Positions 45,818 to 54,614 of a DNA stretch of 64,000 nt are shown here, one piece after another (the first letter of the stretch is position 1; each line of letters starts with the position of its first letter). The position numbers and the translations under genes are program-made. The DNA is from Sphingobacterium alimentarium (lineage in GTDB: Bacteria; Bacteroidota; Bacteroidia; Sphingobacteriales; Sphingobacteriaceae): contig NZ_SMBZ01000014.1 in the NCBI RefSeq assembly GCF_004342685.1, positions 1 through 64,000 on the forward strand, read 5' to 3'. The notes below the pieces were generated by a model. That model made no database searches. It worked only from the letters and a program-made list of their open reading frames with translations, and was not told where the DNA came from.

Positions 45818-46043
45818 AGCGACGGAAAATATTAGGGCACTGAAAAAGTCCTCTTCAAAAATTTGAGTATCAAAAAAAGGGAAAAAGCACATATTTAACC
45901 CACTGAGAATCTCATATTTGAAGAGTTGTTGCTAAATGCATTCAAATAAACAAAGGATAAGGGCTTATGAGTATAAAAATTCATAAGCCACTTTTTTAGT
46001 GGATAGTTTATCAGTGCCCTCGAAAATATCCGGCGCTTTTTTT
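45818..46043 (+). terminator. rho-independent terminator of the DUF2147 gene, split by an insertion
   Basis: Left arm AGCGACGG (45818-45825) and right arm CCGGCGCT (46030-46037) with a T-run to 46043 pair at 7 of 8 positions. Removing 45833-46029 leaves one copy of GAAAATAT, and the arms then lie 7 bases apart as a normal terminator hairpin. As it stands they are ~200 bases apart. Confidence 0.65.
45833..46021. mobile_element. 189-bp non-autonomous element (MITE or IS remnant) with 8-bp target duplication
   Basis: The ends are inverted: AGGGCACTGAAAAAGT at left and, reading inward from the right, AGGGCACTGATAAACT (14 of 16 identical). GAAAATAT flanks both sides (45825-45832 and 46022-46029). 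No full transposase fits. On the minus strand a frame is open from the right end for ~42 codons and ends ...NNSSNMRFSVG then a stop, possibly the C-terminus of a lost transposase. Internal hairpins GGCTTATGA / TCATAAGCC and CTCTTCAAA / TTTGAAGAG are present. The GGGCACTGAAAAAG-type end recalls IS1182-like elements; that link is a guess. Confidence 0.65.
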
Positions 46044-46092
46044 ATTAAAATCAAACAAACGATTTCACAACTTTTTAGAGTTTTAAATATAC

Positions 46093-46100
46093 TATATTTG
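46093..46100 (+). promoter_or_regulatory. -7 element of kbl
   Basis: TATATTTG, exact TAnnTTTG match, 34 bases before the ATG. Confidence 0.5.
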
Positions 46101-46134
46101 TATTACTAGTAGGTCATACTTAATCTCATATACT

Positions 46135-47325
46135 ATGTATAAAACATTAAAACCAGCGCTGGAACAAGAACTAGCTGCTATTAAAGAAGCAGGCTTATAT
46201 AAAGAAGAACGCATTATCACCACTCCCCAAGGAGCGGATATTAAAGTAAGCACCGGTCAGGAGGTAATCAACTTCTGTGCGAACAATTATTTGGGATTAT
46301 CCTCCCATCCAAACGTAATCGAAGCTGCAAAAAAAGCAATCGACACGTATGGATATGGTATGTCGTCGGTACGATTCATCTGCGGCACGCAAGATATCCA
46401 CAAGGAATTGGAAGCTAAGATTTCTAAATTTTTAGGTACTGAAGACACCATATTATATGCTGCTGCTTTTGATGCCAATGGTGGCGTATTCGAACCTCTA
46501 TTGGGTGCTGAAGATGCAATTATTTCGGACGAATTAAATCACGCATCCATTATTGATGGTGTCCGCTTATGTAAAGCGCAACGTTTCCGTTATAAAAATT
46601 GCGATATGGAAGATCTAGAAGCACAATTGAAAGCAGCTTCGGGTGCAAGACATAAAATAATTGTGACAGATGGTGCATTCTCTATGGATGGCTCGGTTGC
46701 TCCGTTGGACAAAATCTGTGATTTGGCAGACAAGTACGAAGCATTGGTTATGATTGACGAGTCGCACTGCTCAGGTTTTATTGGTAAGACTGGGCGCGGC
46801 ACACATGAATTATTCAATGTTATAGACCGCGTAGACATTATCACGGGCACCTTGGGCAAAGCGCTTGGTGGAGCTTCAGGAGGTTTTACATCAGGCAAAA
46901 AAGAAATAATTGATATGTTGCGTCAACGATCGAGACCCTACTTATTCTCTAACACGCTAGCTCCTGCTATCGCTGGTGCTTCAGTAGCTGTATTGGATAT
47001 GCTTAGCGAAACGACAGAATTACGCGACAAGCTAGAAGCAAACACGAAATATTTCCGTGAGAAGATGACTGAAGCTGGATTTGACATCAAACCAGGCTTC
47101 CACCCTATTGTTCCAGTCATGTTGTATGACGCTAAACTGGCGCAGGAATTTGCCGCTAAAATGCTGGAAGAAGGCATTTATGTTATCGGATTTTATTACC
47201 CAGTTGTTCCACAAGGAAAAGCTAGAATTCGTGTTCAAATTTCAGCAGGACATGAAAATCATCACTTGGATAAAGCCATTGCGGCCTTTACAAAAGTAGG
47301 CAAAGAATTGGGTGTGATTAAATAA
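46135..47325 (+). CDS. kbl: glycine C-acetyltransferase (2-amino-3-ketobutyrate CoA ligase)
   Basis: 396 residues. Alpha-oxoamine synthase family: [59 protein letters not shown] and the PLP Lys in [14 protein letters not shown] near 243. The CGTQ segment and length point to KBL rather than BioF or HemA. It converts 2-amino-3-oxobutyrate plus CoA to glycine and acetyl-CoA in threonine breakdown. No threonine dehydrogenase (tdh) is adjacent. Confidence 0.95.
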   Translation: MYKTLKPALEQELAAIKEAGLYKEERIITTPQGADIKVSTGQEVINFCANNYLGLSSHPNVIEAAKKAIDTYGYGMSSVRFICGTQDIHKELEAKISKFLGTEDTILYAAAFDANGGVFEPLLGAEDAIISDELNHASIIDGVRLCKAQRFRYKNCDMEDLEAQLKAASGARHKIIVTDGAFSMDGSVAPLDKICDLADKYEALVMIDESHCSGFIGKTGRGTHELFNVIDRVDIITGTLGKALGGASGGFTSGKKEIIDMLRQRSRPYLFSNTLAPAIAGASVAVLDMLSETTELRDKLEANTKYFREKMTEAGFDIKPGFHPIVPVMLYDAKLAQEFAAKMLEEGIYVIGFYYPVVPQGKARIRVQISAGHENHHLDKAIAAFTKVGKELGVIK

Positions 47326-47471
47326 AACATCTTAATACCATAGAGTTGAAAAACTCAATTTATTTCCTGCAATCAAGGATTTTCAAACGAATTAATCTAA
47401 GTATTTGATTATGAAATAAAACCCATAAAAAAATAATAGATAAAATAATAAAAATTGAGGTGCAAAATAAT

Positions 47472-47479
47472 TATCTTTG
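47472..47479 (+). promoter_or_regulatory. -7 element of typA
   Basis: TATCTTTG, exact TAnnTTTG match, 35 bases before the preferred ATG at 47515. Confidence 0.6.
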
Positions 47480-47514
47480 CACCTCAATTTTTATTTATAA
47501 TACATTATCGCTCA

Positions 47515-49320
47515 ATGCAAAATATTAGAAATATCGCGATTATCGCTCACGTCGATCACGGGAAAACAACATTAGTAGACAAAATCTTACATTTCACAAA
47601 TCTTTTTAGAGATAATGATGGTACAGGTGATTTAATTCTAGACAATAATGATTTAGAACGTGAACGCGGTATTACAATCGTTGCTAAAAACGTTTCAGTT
47701 CAATATAAAGGCGTTAAAATTAACGTAATTGATACACCAGGTCACGCCGATTTCGGAGGTGAAGTTGAGCGTGTATTGAAAATGGCGGATGGTGTTGTTT
47801 TATTAGTAGATGCTTTTGAAGGCCCAATGCCTCAAACTCGTTTCGTAACTCAAAAAGCTTTGGCTTTAGGCTTAAAACCGCTTGTTGTTGTTAACAAAGT
47901 AGATAAAGAAAACTGTCGTCCAGAAGAGGTTTATGAGAATGTTTTTGATTTGTTCTTTAGCTTAGACGCTACTGAAGAGCAATTGGCATTCCCAGTATTA
48001 TACGGATCATCTAAAAATGGTTGGATGTCTACAGATTGGAAAGAACCTAAAGAGGATGTTTCTGAATTGTTAGATGCGATCATCGATCACTTCCCTCCTT
48101 CTCCATTTGTGGAAGGTACTCTACAAATGCAAATCACATCATTGGATTACTCTACTTTCGTAGGACGTATCGCTATTGGTCGTGTTGCGCGTGGTACAAT
48201 CAAAGAAAATCAGCCTATTTCATTAGTAAAACGTGATGGGAAAATCGTAAAATCACGTGTAAAAGAATTGCATACTTTCGAAGGCTTAGGTCGTCGTCGT
48301 GTGGCTGAAGTAGCTTGTGGTGATATCTGTGCGGTTGTTGGTATTGAAGGATTTGATATTGGTGATACTATCGCTGATTTCGAAAACCCTGAGCAATTAG
48401 AGGTTATCAGCATTGATGAGCCTACAATGAATATGTTGTTCACGATTAATAACTCTCCTTTCTTTGGTAAAGAAGGTAAATTGGTTACTTCGCGTCACAT
48501 ACATGATCGTTTACAAAAAGAATTAGAGAAAAACTTAGCATTACGTGTGGTTCCTACAGAATCTCCTGATGCGTGGTTAGTATATGGTCGTGGTATTCTT
48601 CACTTATCTGTATTGATCGAGACTATGCGTCGTGAAGGTTACGAATTGCAAGTAGGTCAACCTCAAGTAATCTTGAAAGAAATCGACGGCAAAAAATGTG
48701 AGCCTATTGAGGTTTTAGTTGTTGACGTACCTGCAGAAGTTTCGGGTAAAGTAATTGAATTAGTAACACAACGTAAAGGTGAGTTATTAATTATGGAAAC
48801 TAAAGGCGAAATGCAACACTTAGAGTTCGAAATCCCTTCACGTGGTATCATCGGCTTACGTAACAACGTATTGACGGCTACTGCTGGTGAGGCTGTAATG
48901 GCGCACCGTTTGAAAGGTTACGAGCCTTGGAAAGGAACTATCCCTGGACGTCTTCATGGTGTATTGATCTCTTTGGATAAAGGTACTACTACTGCATACT
49001 CTATCGATAAATTACAAGATCGTGGTAAATTCTTCGTTGATCCAGGAGCAGAAATCTATGAAGGTCAAATCTTAGGTGAGCACATCCGTGACAACGATTT
49101 AACAATCAACATCGTTAAAGGGAAGCAATTAACAAACATGCGTGCTTCAGGTACGGATGACAATACACGTATTGCACCAGCTATCAAATTCTCTTTAGAA
49201 GAGTGTATGGAGTATATTCAAGCTGACGAATACATCGAGGTAACTCCTCAGTCAATCCGTCTTCGCAAAATTCACTTAACAGAGAATGAGCGTAAAGTAA
49301 ATGCTAAGAAATACCAATAG
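47515..49320 (+). CDS. typA: ribosome-associated GTPase TypA/BipA
   Basis: 601 residues from MQNIRNIAI; the longer frame starts before the promoter element. Translation-factor GTPase motifs: AHVDHGKTTL (G1), ERGITI (G2), DTPGHADFGG (G3), NKVDK (G4). EF-G-like domains and the BipA-specific C-terminus (RLHGVLISLDKGTTTAYSIDKLQ) follow. It binds the 70S ribosome and aids 50S assembly and stress responses. Codon use is strongly biased, as in highly expressed genes, visibly more than the neighbours. Confidence 0.97.
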   Translation: MQNIRNIAIIAHVDHGKTTLVDKILHFTNLFRDNDGTGDLILDNNDLERERGITIVAKNVSVQYKGVKINVIDTPGHADFGGEVERVLKMADGVVLLVDAFEGPMPQTRFVTQKALALGLKPLVVVNKVDKENCRPEEVYENVFDLFFSLDATEEQLAFPVLYGSSKNGWMSTDWKEPKEDVSELLDAIIDHFPPSPFVEGTLQMQITSLDYSTFVGRIAIGRVARGTIKENQPISLVKRDGKIVKSRVKELHTFEGLGRRRVAEVACGDICAVVGIEGFDIGDTIADFENPEQLEVISIDEPTMNMLFTINNSPFFGKEGKLVTSRHIHDRLQKELEKNLALRVVPTESPDAWLVYGRGILHLSVLIETMRREGYELQVGQPQVILKEIDGKKCEPIEVLVVDVPAEVSGKVIELVTQRKGELLIMETKGEMQHLEFEIPSRGIIGLRNNVLTATAGEAVMAHRLKGYEPWKGTIPGRLHGVLISLDKGTTTAYSIDKLQDRGKFFVDPGAEIYEGQILGEHIRDNDLTINIVKGKQLTNMRASGTDDNTRIAPAIKFSLEECMEYIQADEYIEVTPQSIRLRKIHLTENERKVNAKKYQ

Positions 49321-49336
49321 TATTGGTTTCTAAATA

Positions 49337-49379
49337 AAAAGTAAAAGCCTCGAATCAATGATTCGAGGCTTTTACTTTT
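49337..49379. terminator. terminator after typA
   Basis: Long near-perfect hairpin (AAAAGTAAAAGCCTCGAAT / ATTCGAGGCTTTTACTTTT) ending in a T-run, 17 bases after the stop. Confidence 0.92.
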
Positions 49380-49387
49380 TATTAGAA

Positions 49388-49479
49388 CGTCATTTAGGAC
49401 AGAATTCAATGTAGTGAGAAATCCAATATTTTAATCCTGAGATTTCTCATTCCGTTTATAATTCATTCGAAATAAGGAC
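49388..49479. repeat. dispersed inverted-repeat element, copy 2 (degenerate)
   Basis: CGTCATTT ... GTGAGAAATC ... GATTTCTCATTCCG ... CATTCGAAATAAGGAC: same order of outer and inner arms as copy 1, with several mismatches and a shorter outer match. Lies between convergent typA and ecotin genes. Confidence 0.65.
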
Positions 49480-49486
49480 AAAGCAG

Positions 49487-49987
49487 CTATTTACTTCTTT
49501 CTTCTGCAGCAAAGTATATTTCCTCTTCTGCTTTGTATATCTTGAATTGCACATCATACTCTTCAGGCACATATATGACAATCGGCAATTTTCCATTATA
49601 ACGAATCATTTCTGGCTGAGCCGTCACGAAGAGATTTCTTTTAGCAGCATCAGGACAACCGATCATAGTTGATGTTACTTGACCGTTTGTTTTAAACACA
49701 TAATAGTTGTATCCCCAGCCTTGTAGGTCTTTTGTTTCGAGCAATCCTTGTAAATGAAATGAATTACAACCATCCACTTCCATCCATTTACCTACTGAAA
49801 ATTCTATTCTCTTTTGATCGTCCTTATCCGAATGTGGCACTTCTATTACTACTTTCTTGTATCCTGCCTCAGGATTTGGAAATCTAGATAAATCCTGTTT
49901 TGTAATCACTTGCTGAGCCATAGCTTGAATTGAGAATGCAATAAACAACACAAATAACCCCAAAGTTTTAATTCTATTATGTTTCAT
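49487..49987 (-). CDS. eco: ecotin, periplasmic serine protease inhibitor
   Basis: 166 residues with a signal peptide (to ...SIQAMA). It aligns with E. coli ecotin throughout: FPNPEAGYKKVVIEVP, EVDGCNSFHLQGLLE, LQGWGYNYYVF and the reactive loop STMIGCPD. The P1 Met is residue 108, and Cys74-Cys111 would give the conserved loop disulfide. C-terminal LPIVIYVPEEYDVQFKIYKAEEE forms the dimer arm. It inhibits trypsin-fold proteases including elastase. It lies 143 bases downstream of an S15 peptidase gene on the same strand. Confidence 0.95.
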   Translation of the reverse strand: MKHNRIKTLGLFVLFIAFSIQAMAQQVITKQDLSRFPNPEAGYKKVVIEVPHSDKDDQKRIEFSVGKWMEVDGCNSFHLQGLLETKDLQGWGYNYYVFKTNGQVTSTMIGCPDAAKRNLFVTAQPEMIRYNGKLPIVIYVPEEYDVQFKIYKAEEEIYFAAEERSK

Positions 49988-50130
49988 AACTTCTTACTTT
50001 TTATCATAAGACGATAATAAAAGACAAAAGATTACAGTTGACGTCCCAAATTAGTTGTTGTTAACACTATTTAACAAATAATAAGCGTCAGCAGATTCAA
50101 TTCTAGCGCTTATTTTATTTTTATATTTAC

Positions 50131-51984
50131 TTACTGAGTAGCTTTTTCATAAGCAACCTTACCACCTACAATTGGTAAGGTAATGATGGCGCCATTTAAC
50201 TCAATTGTAATTTCAGTTCCTGCTTTTGGCCATAAAGTAAATTCTTTATCGCTAGAGAAAAGCATTAACCCTATTTGTTTACCAGCAGGTATTACTTGAT
50301 CATCCGGTTGTAAATCAAATTTTAAATCATAGAACTTACCCGGCTTTAGAGGAACACCTTTCGAAATAGATTTATAATTTTGAGGATCTGCCCAACCACG
50401 AGTAATGATGTTTTCGGTTATTTTGGCTTTTTTATCCTCCGACCATGGCAATGCCACCAACCATACAGAAAAGTTTGCGGCAGGTTTGTTGACTGCTAAT
50501 TTAACTGAGACACTCGCTATACCGGATATATGAAGGTCTTCTTTCAATACTGGACTTACATATAGCAAACGATTCTCTGATTGCTTAGCTGTAGCCAAAT
50601 CTTTTCCCGAAAAAGAAACATCATCCACTAAGACTTCTTTAGTTTTAGCTTCAGGTTTGGCTACTTGCAATGTCCCTGCCGAGCGACCTCCCTGACCTAA
50701 ATACAATTTGACAGCTGTAGCTGCAGGATTCGGATAATCTACATAAGATGTAGGATTATTTTGTTTGTCATTTTCCCTAACAATCCAAGATTTAGGATCA
50801 TTCTCCACACCATTTTCTATATTAAAAAGGAAACGTGTAAACCACTTGTTCATCATTTCATGCGGAGGCTCACCACCATGTCCGCCTTGGTGATAATAAA
50901 TCTGAACAGGCAATCCTTTGGCTTTTGCTTCTTTATATATGCGATAACTATGCTCAGGCATTACGTTCCAATCGTTGAAACCATGCGCCATTAATAAAGC
51001 TGCCTTGAAGTTTTTCATCGCGTTTAAATAGTCACGACCTGCCCAAAACGCATTATAATCACCACTTTCTCTATCAATACCATTTAAGATTTCGCCATCG
51101 CGATAAGTCTTATTGTTATAAGCTCTCTTATCTTCAGCACCACTATGGATAAAATCGAAAAGCACGTCTACATCTTCGCCTAAATAACCGCCTGGGCTAC
51201 GTACCAGTCCATTCGAGCGGTAATAATGATAATAAGATGTATTCGGCGCAATCGGAATTATAGCCTTTAGGCCTTCAACGCCTGTCGTGGCCGCTGCTAT
51301 GGGCAATGTGCCATTGTACGACGTTCCAGTCATTCCCACATTACCTGTACTCCAAAACGCATGCACTTTCTCTTCTCCATCTGGAGTTGTATAGCCATTA
51401 TCCTTTCCAGACAACCATTCAATGACAGCTTTTGGTGCTAAGGATTCATTTACACCACCAACTGTAGGAGAACCTTGTGAGAAACCTGTACCTGGTGAGG
51501 AAGAATGCACCACTATGAATCCCCGAGGCACCCATTGTCTAATTAATGAATTTGAAATTATAGGCCTTTTACCTGTTCGCACTACACTTGGGTGGATGCG
51601 GGGTTTGGGGGCTTTGGCACCCAGCTCATGTTTAACATTCCACATCACTCCCTCCAAATCGCCAGCCACGCCCGCATAATACGGACTGGTTTCATAGATT
51701 ATAGGAAGTTTTAATTCTCCGTTCTCAGTTTGAGAAGGGCGTGTCACACTTACGTGCATACGATCAAGTTTACCATCGCCATCTGTATCAAAAGAAGTTT
51801 CGACCCACAAATCATGTCGTATCCATTTCGTAGGATCCTGAAAAGCTGCTACAATTTGAGCTTGACCATCCTTGAAGAAAGGGGTCGCACGGGTTGAATC
51901 TTGTTTTGCGTGAGCAATAGATGCAAGGGAATGAACTATAAACAGTAAAAGTAAATAGAACGATTTAGTCTGTTGTCGTATCAT
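50131..51984 (-). CDS. S15 family Xaa-Pro dipeptidyl-peptidase, secreted
   Basis: 617 residues with a signal peptide (to ...SIAHA, near 26). Alpha/beta-hydrolase with nucleophile Ser in MTGTSYNGTLP near 225, acid in AHGFNDWNVMPEH near 337 and His in YHQGGHGGEPP near 364. A C-terminal jelly-roll domain (IPAGKQIGLMLFSSD) matches the PepX/CocE fold. It removes X-Pro dipeptides. Substrate preference between PepX and CocE-like esterase is judged from the RWVPRGFIVVHSSSPGTGFSQG segment. Upstream of ecotin. Confidence 0.9.
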   Translation of the reverse strand: MIRQQTKSFYLLLLFIVHSLASIAHAKQDSTRATPFFKDGQAQIVAAFQDPTKWIRHDLWVETSFDTDGDGKLDRMHVSVTRPSQTENGELKLPIIYETSPYYAGVAGDLEGVMWNVKHELGAKAPKPRIHPSVVRTGKRPIISNSLIRQWVPRGFIVVHSSSPGTGFSQGSPTVGGVNESLAPKAVIEWLSGKDNGYTTPDGEEKVHAFWSTGNVGMTGTSYNGTLPIAAATTGVEGLKAIIPIAPNTSYYHYYRSNGLVRSPGGYLGEDVDVLFDFIHSGAEDKRAYNNKTYRDGEILNGIDRESGDYNAFWAGRDYLNAMKNFKAALLMAHGFNDWNVMPEHSYRIYKEAKAKGLPVQIYYHQGGHGGEPPHEMMNKWFTRFLFNIENGVENDPKSWIVRENDKQNNPTSYVDYPNPAATAVKLYLGQGGRSAGTLQVAKPEAKTKEVLVDDVSFSGKDLATAKQSENRLLYVSPVLKEDLHISGIASVSVKLAVNKPAANFSVWLVALPWSEDKKAKITENIITRGWADPQNYKSISKGVPLKPGKFYDLKFDLQPDDQVIPAGKQIGLMLFSSDKEFTLWPKAGTEITIELNGAIITLPIVGGKVAYEKATQ

Positions 51985-52124
51985 CGGATATGGTTTATAA
52001 CAATGTAATTGATTTCCCTATTAGGTTGGCTGGGAAATTTCTAACCTAAGTAAAGGAAATTTATTGTTTGGCACAATGGATTTGGAAAATAATTTTTAAG
52101 CTATATTTTTACTAATTTAGCCTA

Positions 52125-53510
52125 ATGGCAAAATCAAAATCAGCACATTTCTGTCAATCCTGCGGATATGAATCTCCTAAGTGGCTAGGACAATGTCCCT
52201 CGTGTAAACAATGGAATACTTTTGTAGAAGAAGTGGTTACCCCCCCCTCCTCGCGCGTTCCGGAATGGCGAAGTACCAACAATTCGACATCGGGAAAACG
52301 ACAAAATCAAGCGGCCATTATTCATGAGATAGTCTATACCGAAGAACAACGTCTGATTACACCGGATAAGGAGTTTAATCGCGTCTTAGGTGGCGGTATT
52401 GTCCCGGGGTCATTGGTTTTGATCGGTGGAGAACCTGGTATTGGTAAATCTACGTTGATGTTGCAATTGGCACTTTCAATTCCTGCATCTAAGGTATTGT
52501 ATATCTCTGGCGAAGAAAGTGAACAACAGATTAAAATGCGTGCCGAACGCTTGTCGCAGCATTCGAAAGCAAACTGTTATATCCTCACCGAAACTTCTAC
52601 TCAAAATATTTTCAAACAAGCGGAAGCTGTTAAGCCCGATATTGTCGTTATTGACTCCATTCAGACTTTACACTCCCAACAAATCGAGTCTGCTCCGGGC
52701 TCTGTCTCTCAAGTGCGTGAATGTACCGCAGAATTGTTGCGCTATGCCAAAGAAACCAATGTTCCGGTCTTTATCGTAGGTCATATTACGAAAGACGGAT
52801 CTATCGCAGGACCAAAAGTGTTGGAGCACATGGTGGATACCGTACTGCAATTTGAAGGGGATCGTCATCATGTATACAGAATTTTACGTGCTGTTAAAAA
52901 TAGATTTGGTTCTTCATCCGAATTGGGGATTTACGAAATGCAGGGTTCGGGATTGCGCGAGGTATCCAATCCTTCCGAAATCATGATCTCTCAACGCGAT
53001 GAGCCGACGAGTGGTGTGGCTATCGCTACTATGCTGGAAGGCATTCGCCCACTGATGATTGAAGTACAGGCTTTAGTCGGTAATTCAGCATTTGGAACAC
53101 CTCAGCGTAGCTCTACAGGATTTGACACCAAAAGATTAAATATGCTATTAGCTGTTCTTGAGAAAAGATTTGGTTTCAGATTAAGCGTTCAAGATGTATT
53201 CTTAAATATAACAGGAGGGCTCCGTGTCGAAGACCCAGCTATTGACCTAGCTGTCATCGCCGCGATTATCTCTTCTCAACAGGATATGCCTTTGCCTACG
53301 AATATTACATTTGCGGGTGAAGTAGGACTGTCTGGCGAAATCCGTGCTGTCAATCGGATTGAGCAACGTATTGCAGAGGCCGAGAAATTAGGATTTGAAG
53401 GAATATTCATCCCCAAACATAACACAAAAGGATTAGATGCCAAGAAATATAATATTGCCCTCCGACCCGTCGGAAAATTAGAAGATGTTTTTCGGGCGTT
53501 GTTTGGGTAG
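52125..53510 (+). CDS. radA: DNA repair protein RadA
   Basis: 461 residues. N-terminal Cys4 zinc finger (CQSCGYESPKWLGQCPSC), RecA-like core with Walker A GEPGIGKST near 100, the RadA motif KNRFGS near 260, and a Lon-like C-terminal domain (GGLRVEDPAIDLAVIAAI, FAGEVGLSGEIRAV). It promotes branch migration in recombinational repair. The gene contains a run of eight C at 52240-52247, in the flexible linker after the zinc finger. Followed by a copy of the dispersed repeat. Confidence 0.98.
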   Translation: MAKSKSAHFCQSCGYESPKWLGQCPSCKQWNTFVEEVVTPPSSRVPEWRSTNNSTSGKRQNQAAIIHEIVYTEEQRLITPDKEFNRVLGGGIVPGSLVLIGGEPGIGKSTLMLQLALSIPASKVLYISGEESEQQIKMRAERLSQHSKANCYILTETSTQNIFKQAEAVKPDIVVIDSIQTLHSQQIESAPGSVSQVRECTAELLRYAKETNVPVFIVGHITKDGSIAGPKVLEHMVDTVLQFEGDRHHVYRILRAVKNRFGSSSELGIYEMQGSGLREVSNPSEIMISQRDEPTSGVAIATMLEGIRPLMIEVQALVGNSAFGTPQRSSTGFDTKRLNMLLAVLEKRFGFRLSVQDVFLNITGGLRVEDPAIDLAVIAAIISSQQDMPLPTNITFAGEVGLSGEIRAVNRIEQRIAEAEKLGFEGIFIPKHNTKGLDAKKYNIALRPVGKLEDVFRALFG

Positions 53511-53551
53511 AAAAAGGACAGAGGGTTACAAAAAAATTATAGAACAGAAGG

Positions 53552-53636
53552 TTCATTTCGACCAAGGGGAGAAATCTAAAATTAATAGTAAATCAATTAT
53601 AGTATTAGATTTCTCCTCGTTCCTCGTCGAAATGAT
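53552..53636. repeat. dispersed inverted-repeat element, copy 3
   Basis: Outer arms TCATTTCGAC / GTCGAAATGA (perfect 10 bp), inner GAGAAATCTAA / TTAGATTTCTC. Lies between convergent radA and TlpA genes, with no other terminator in view. Confidence 0.75.
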
Positions 53637-53664
53637 AAAGAAGTTTGTTTTTTCTTCCCTATTA

Positions 53665-54333
53665 TCACTTTAATATCTCTTCTAACTTTTTTCTTAAATC
53701 ATCACCGTGCAGGTTACGGGCAACAATAATTCCCTCTGGGTTGACCAATACATTTTGAGGTATTGCTTTAATTCCATATACTCCTGCCGCTCCATTATTC
53801 CAGTGCTGTAAGTCCGAAATGTGTTTCCATGTCAGTTTATCATCATCAATGGCTTTTTTCCAAGCTTTCATATCTCTATCAAAAGAAACACCCAATATTT
53901 CGAAATTTTTATCTTTAAAATCTTGATAGATGGCTACTAATTTAGGATTCTCTTCACGACAAGGAGGACACCATGATGCCCAAAAGTCGACCAACACAAA
54001 TTTTCCTCTTAAATCCTGTAAGGAGTAAGGGTTTCCTTCCAAATCAAACTGCGTAATTCCCGGAGCCTTCTTGCCTACAGATGAATTTTCTACAGCCTGA
54101 ATATAGCGTTCGAATATCTTTCCTTTGGTAGACTTACGCACCGATTTGTCCAATTTCTTAAAATAAACTTTCATCTCCTTTGGATCTGGATCATACGAAT
54201 TCAAGCGTTGAATAAGCTGAATGGAATTTTCATCCTTGGGATTAGCAAGTATTTGTTTGATGAGTTCTTCTTTGTCTTGTGCCCATAGTGCAAGCGGCAA
54301 AACAAAAGCTATAAGAAATAAAAGTCTTTTCAT
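53665..54333 (-). CDS. TlpA-family thiol-disulfide oxidoreductase
   Basis: 222 residues from MKRLLFLIAF (signal peptide to ...LALWA). A short helical region (about 20-85) precedes a thioredoxin domain: GITQFDLEGNPYSLQDLRGKF, active site WASWCPPCREEN, and IPQNVLVNPEGIIVARNL. The CxxC is CPPC where the paralogue at 15526 has CGPC. An upstream in-frame GTG at 54354 overlaps the -7 element. Periplasmic; partner unknown. Confidence 0.92.
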   Translation of the reverse strand: MKRLLFLIAFVLPLALWAQDKEELIKQILANPKDENSIQLIQRLNSYDPDPKEMKVYFKKLDKSVRKSTKGKIFERYIQAVENSSVGKKAPGITQFDLEGNPYSLQDLRGKFVLVDFWASWCPPCREENPKLVAIYQDFKDKNFEILGVSFDRDMKAWKKAIDDDKLTWKHISDLQHWNNGAAGVYGIKAIPQNVLVNPEGIIVARNLHGDDLRKKLEEILK

Positions 54334-54351
54334 GATGCAGTAATTTTTGAC

Positions 54352-54359
54352 CAAATATA
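54352..54359 (-). promoter_or_regulatory. -7 element of the short TlpA gene
   Basis: TATATTTG on the minus strand, 18 bases before the chosen ATG. Confidence 0.5.
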
Positions 54360-54397
54360 AAATAATCTACTAATTTAGTATAGTTTATAATAAAAAT

Positions 54398-54538
54398 ATG
54401 ACACAAGAACCGCACAACTCTATGCGAATAAAAGTAGAAATGGCAAAGGCTAATCTTTTAGAAGTTACCAAATTAATGCCTGAAGCTCAAGAAATGCAAT
54501 GCTTTAACTTAAAATTTTATCTAATAAATATTAAATAA
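54398..54538 (+). CDS. possible small protein, 46 aa
   Basis: ATG to TAA, 46 residues beginning MTQEPHNSMRIKVEMAKANL. The middle reads as an amphipathic helix (EMAKANLLEVTKLMPEAQEM). No signal peptide, no known family. It lies in the divergent gap between the short TlpA gene and nagB, and its last bases precede the nagB promoter. No exact -7 element was found in front of it, so it may be chance. Confidence 0.25.
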   Translation: MTQEPHNSMRIKVEMAKANLLEVTKLMPEAQEMQCFNLKFYLINIK

Positions 54539-54574
54539 TTAGCTTTTTAATTATTAATAAGGGTATTTTATTGT

Positions 54575-54582
54575 TAAATTTG
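54575..54582 (+). promoter_or_regulatory. -7 element of nagB
   Basis: TAAATTTG, exact TAnnTTTG match, 32 bases before the ATG. Confidence 0.55.
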
Positions 54583-54614
54583 CAATTCACGATTCATCAT
54601 AATATACCTCATAA

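Noticed and set aside
52240..52247. Run of eight C inside radA, a possible phase-variation tract
   Set aside because: It encodes Pro-Pro in the linker after the zinc finger, and RadA is a housekeeping protein; a switch here has no clear use and one sequence shows no variation.
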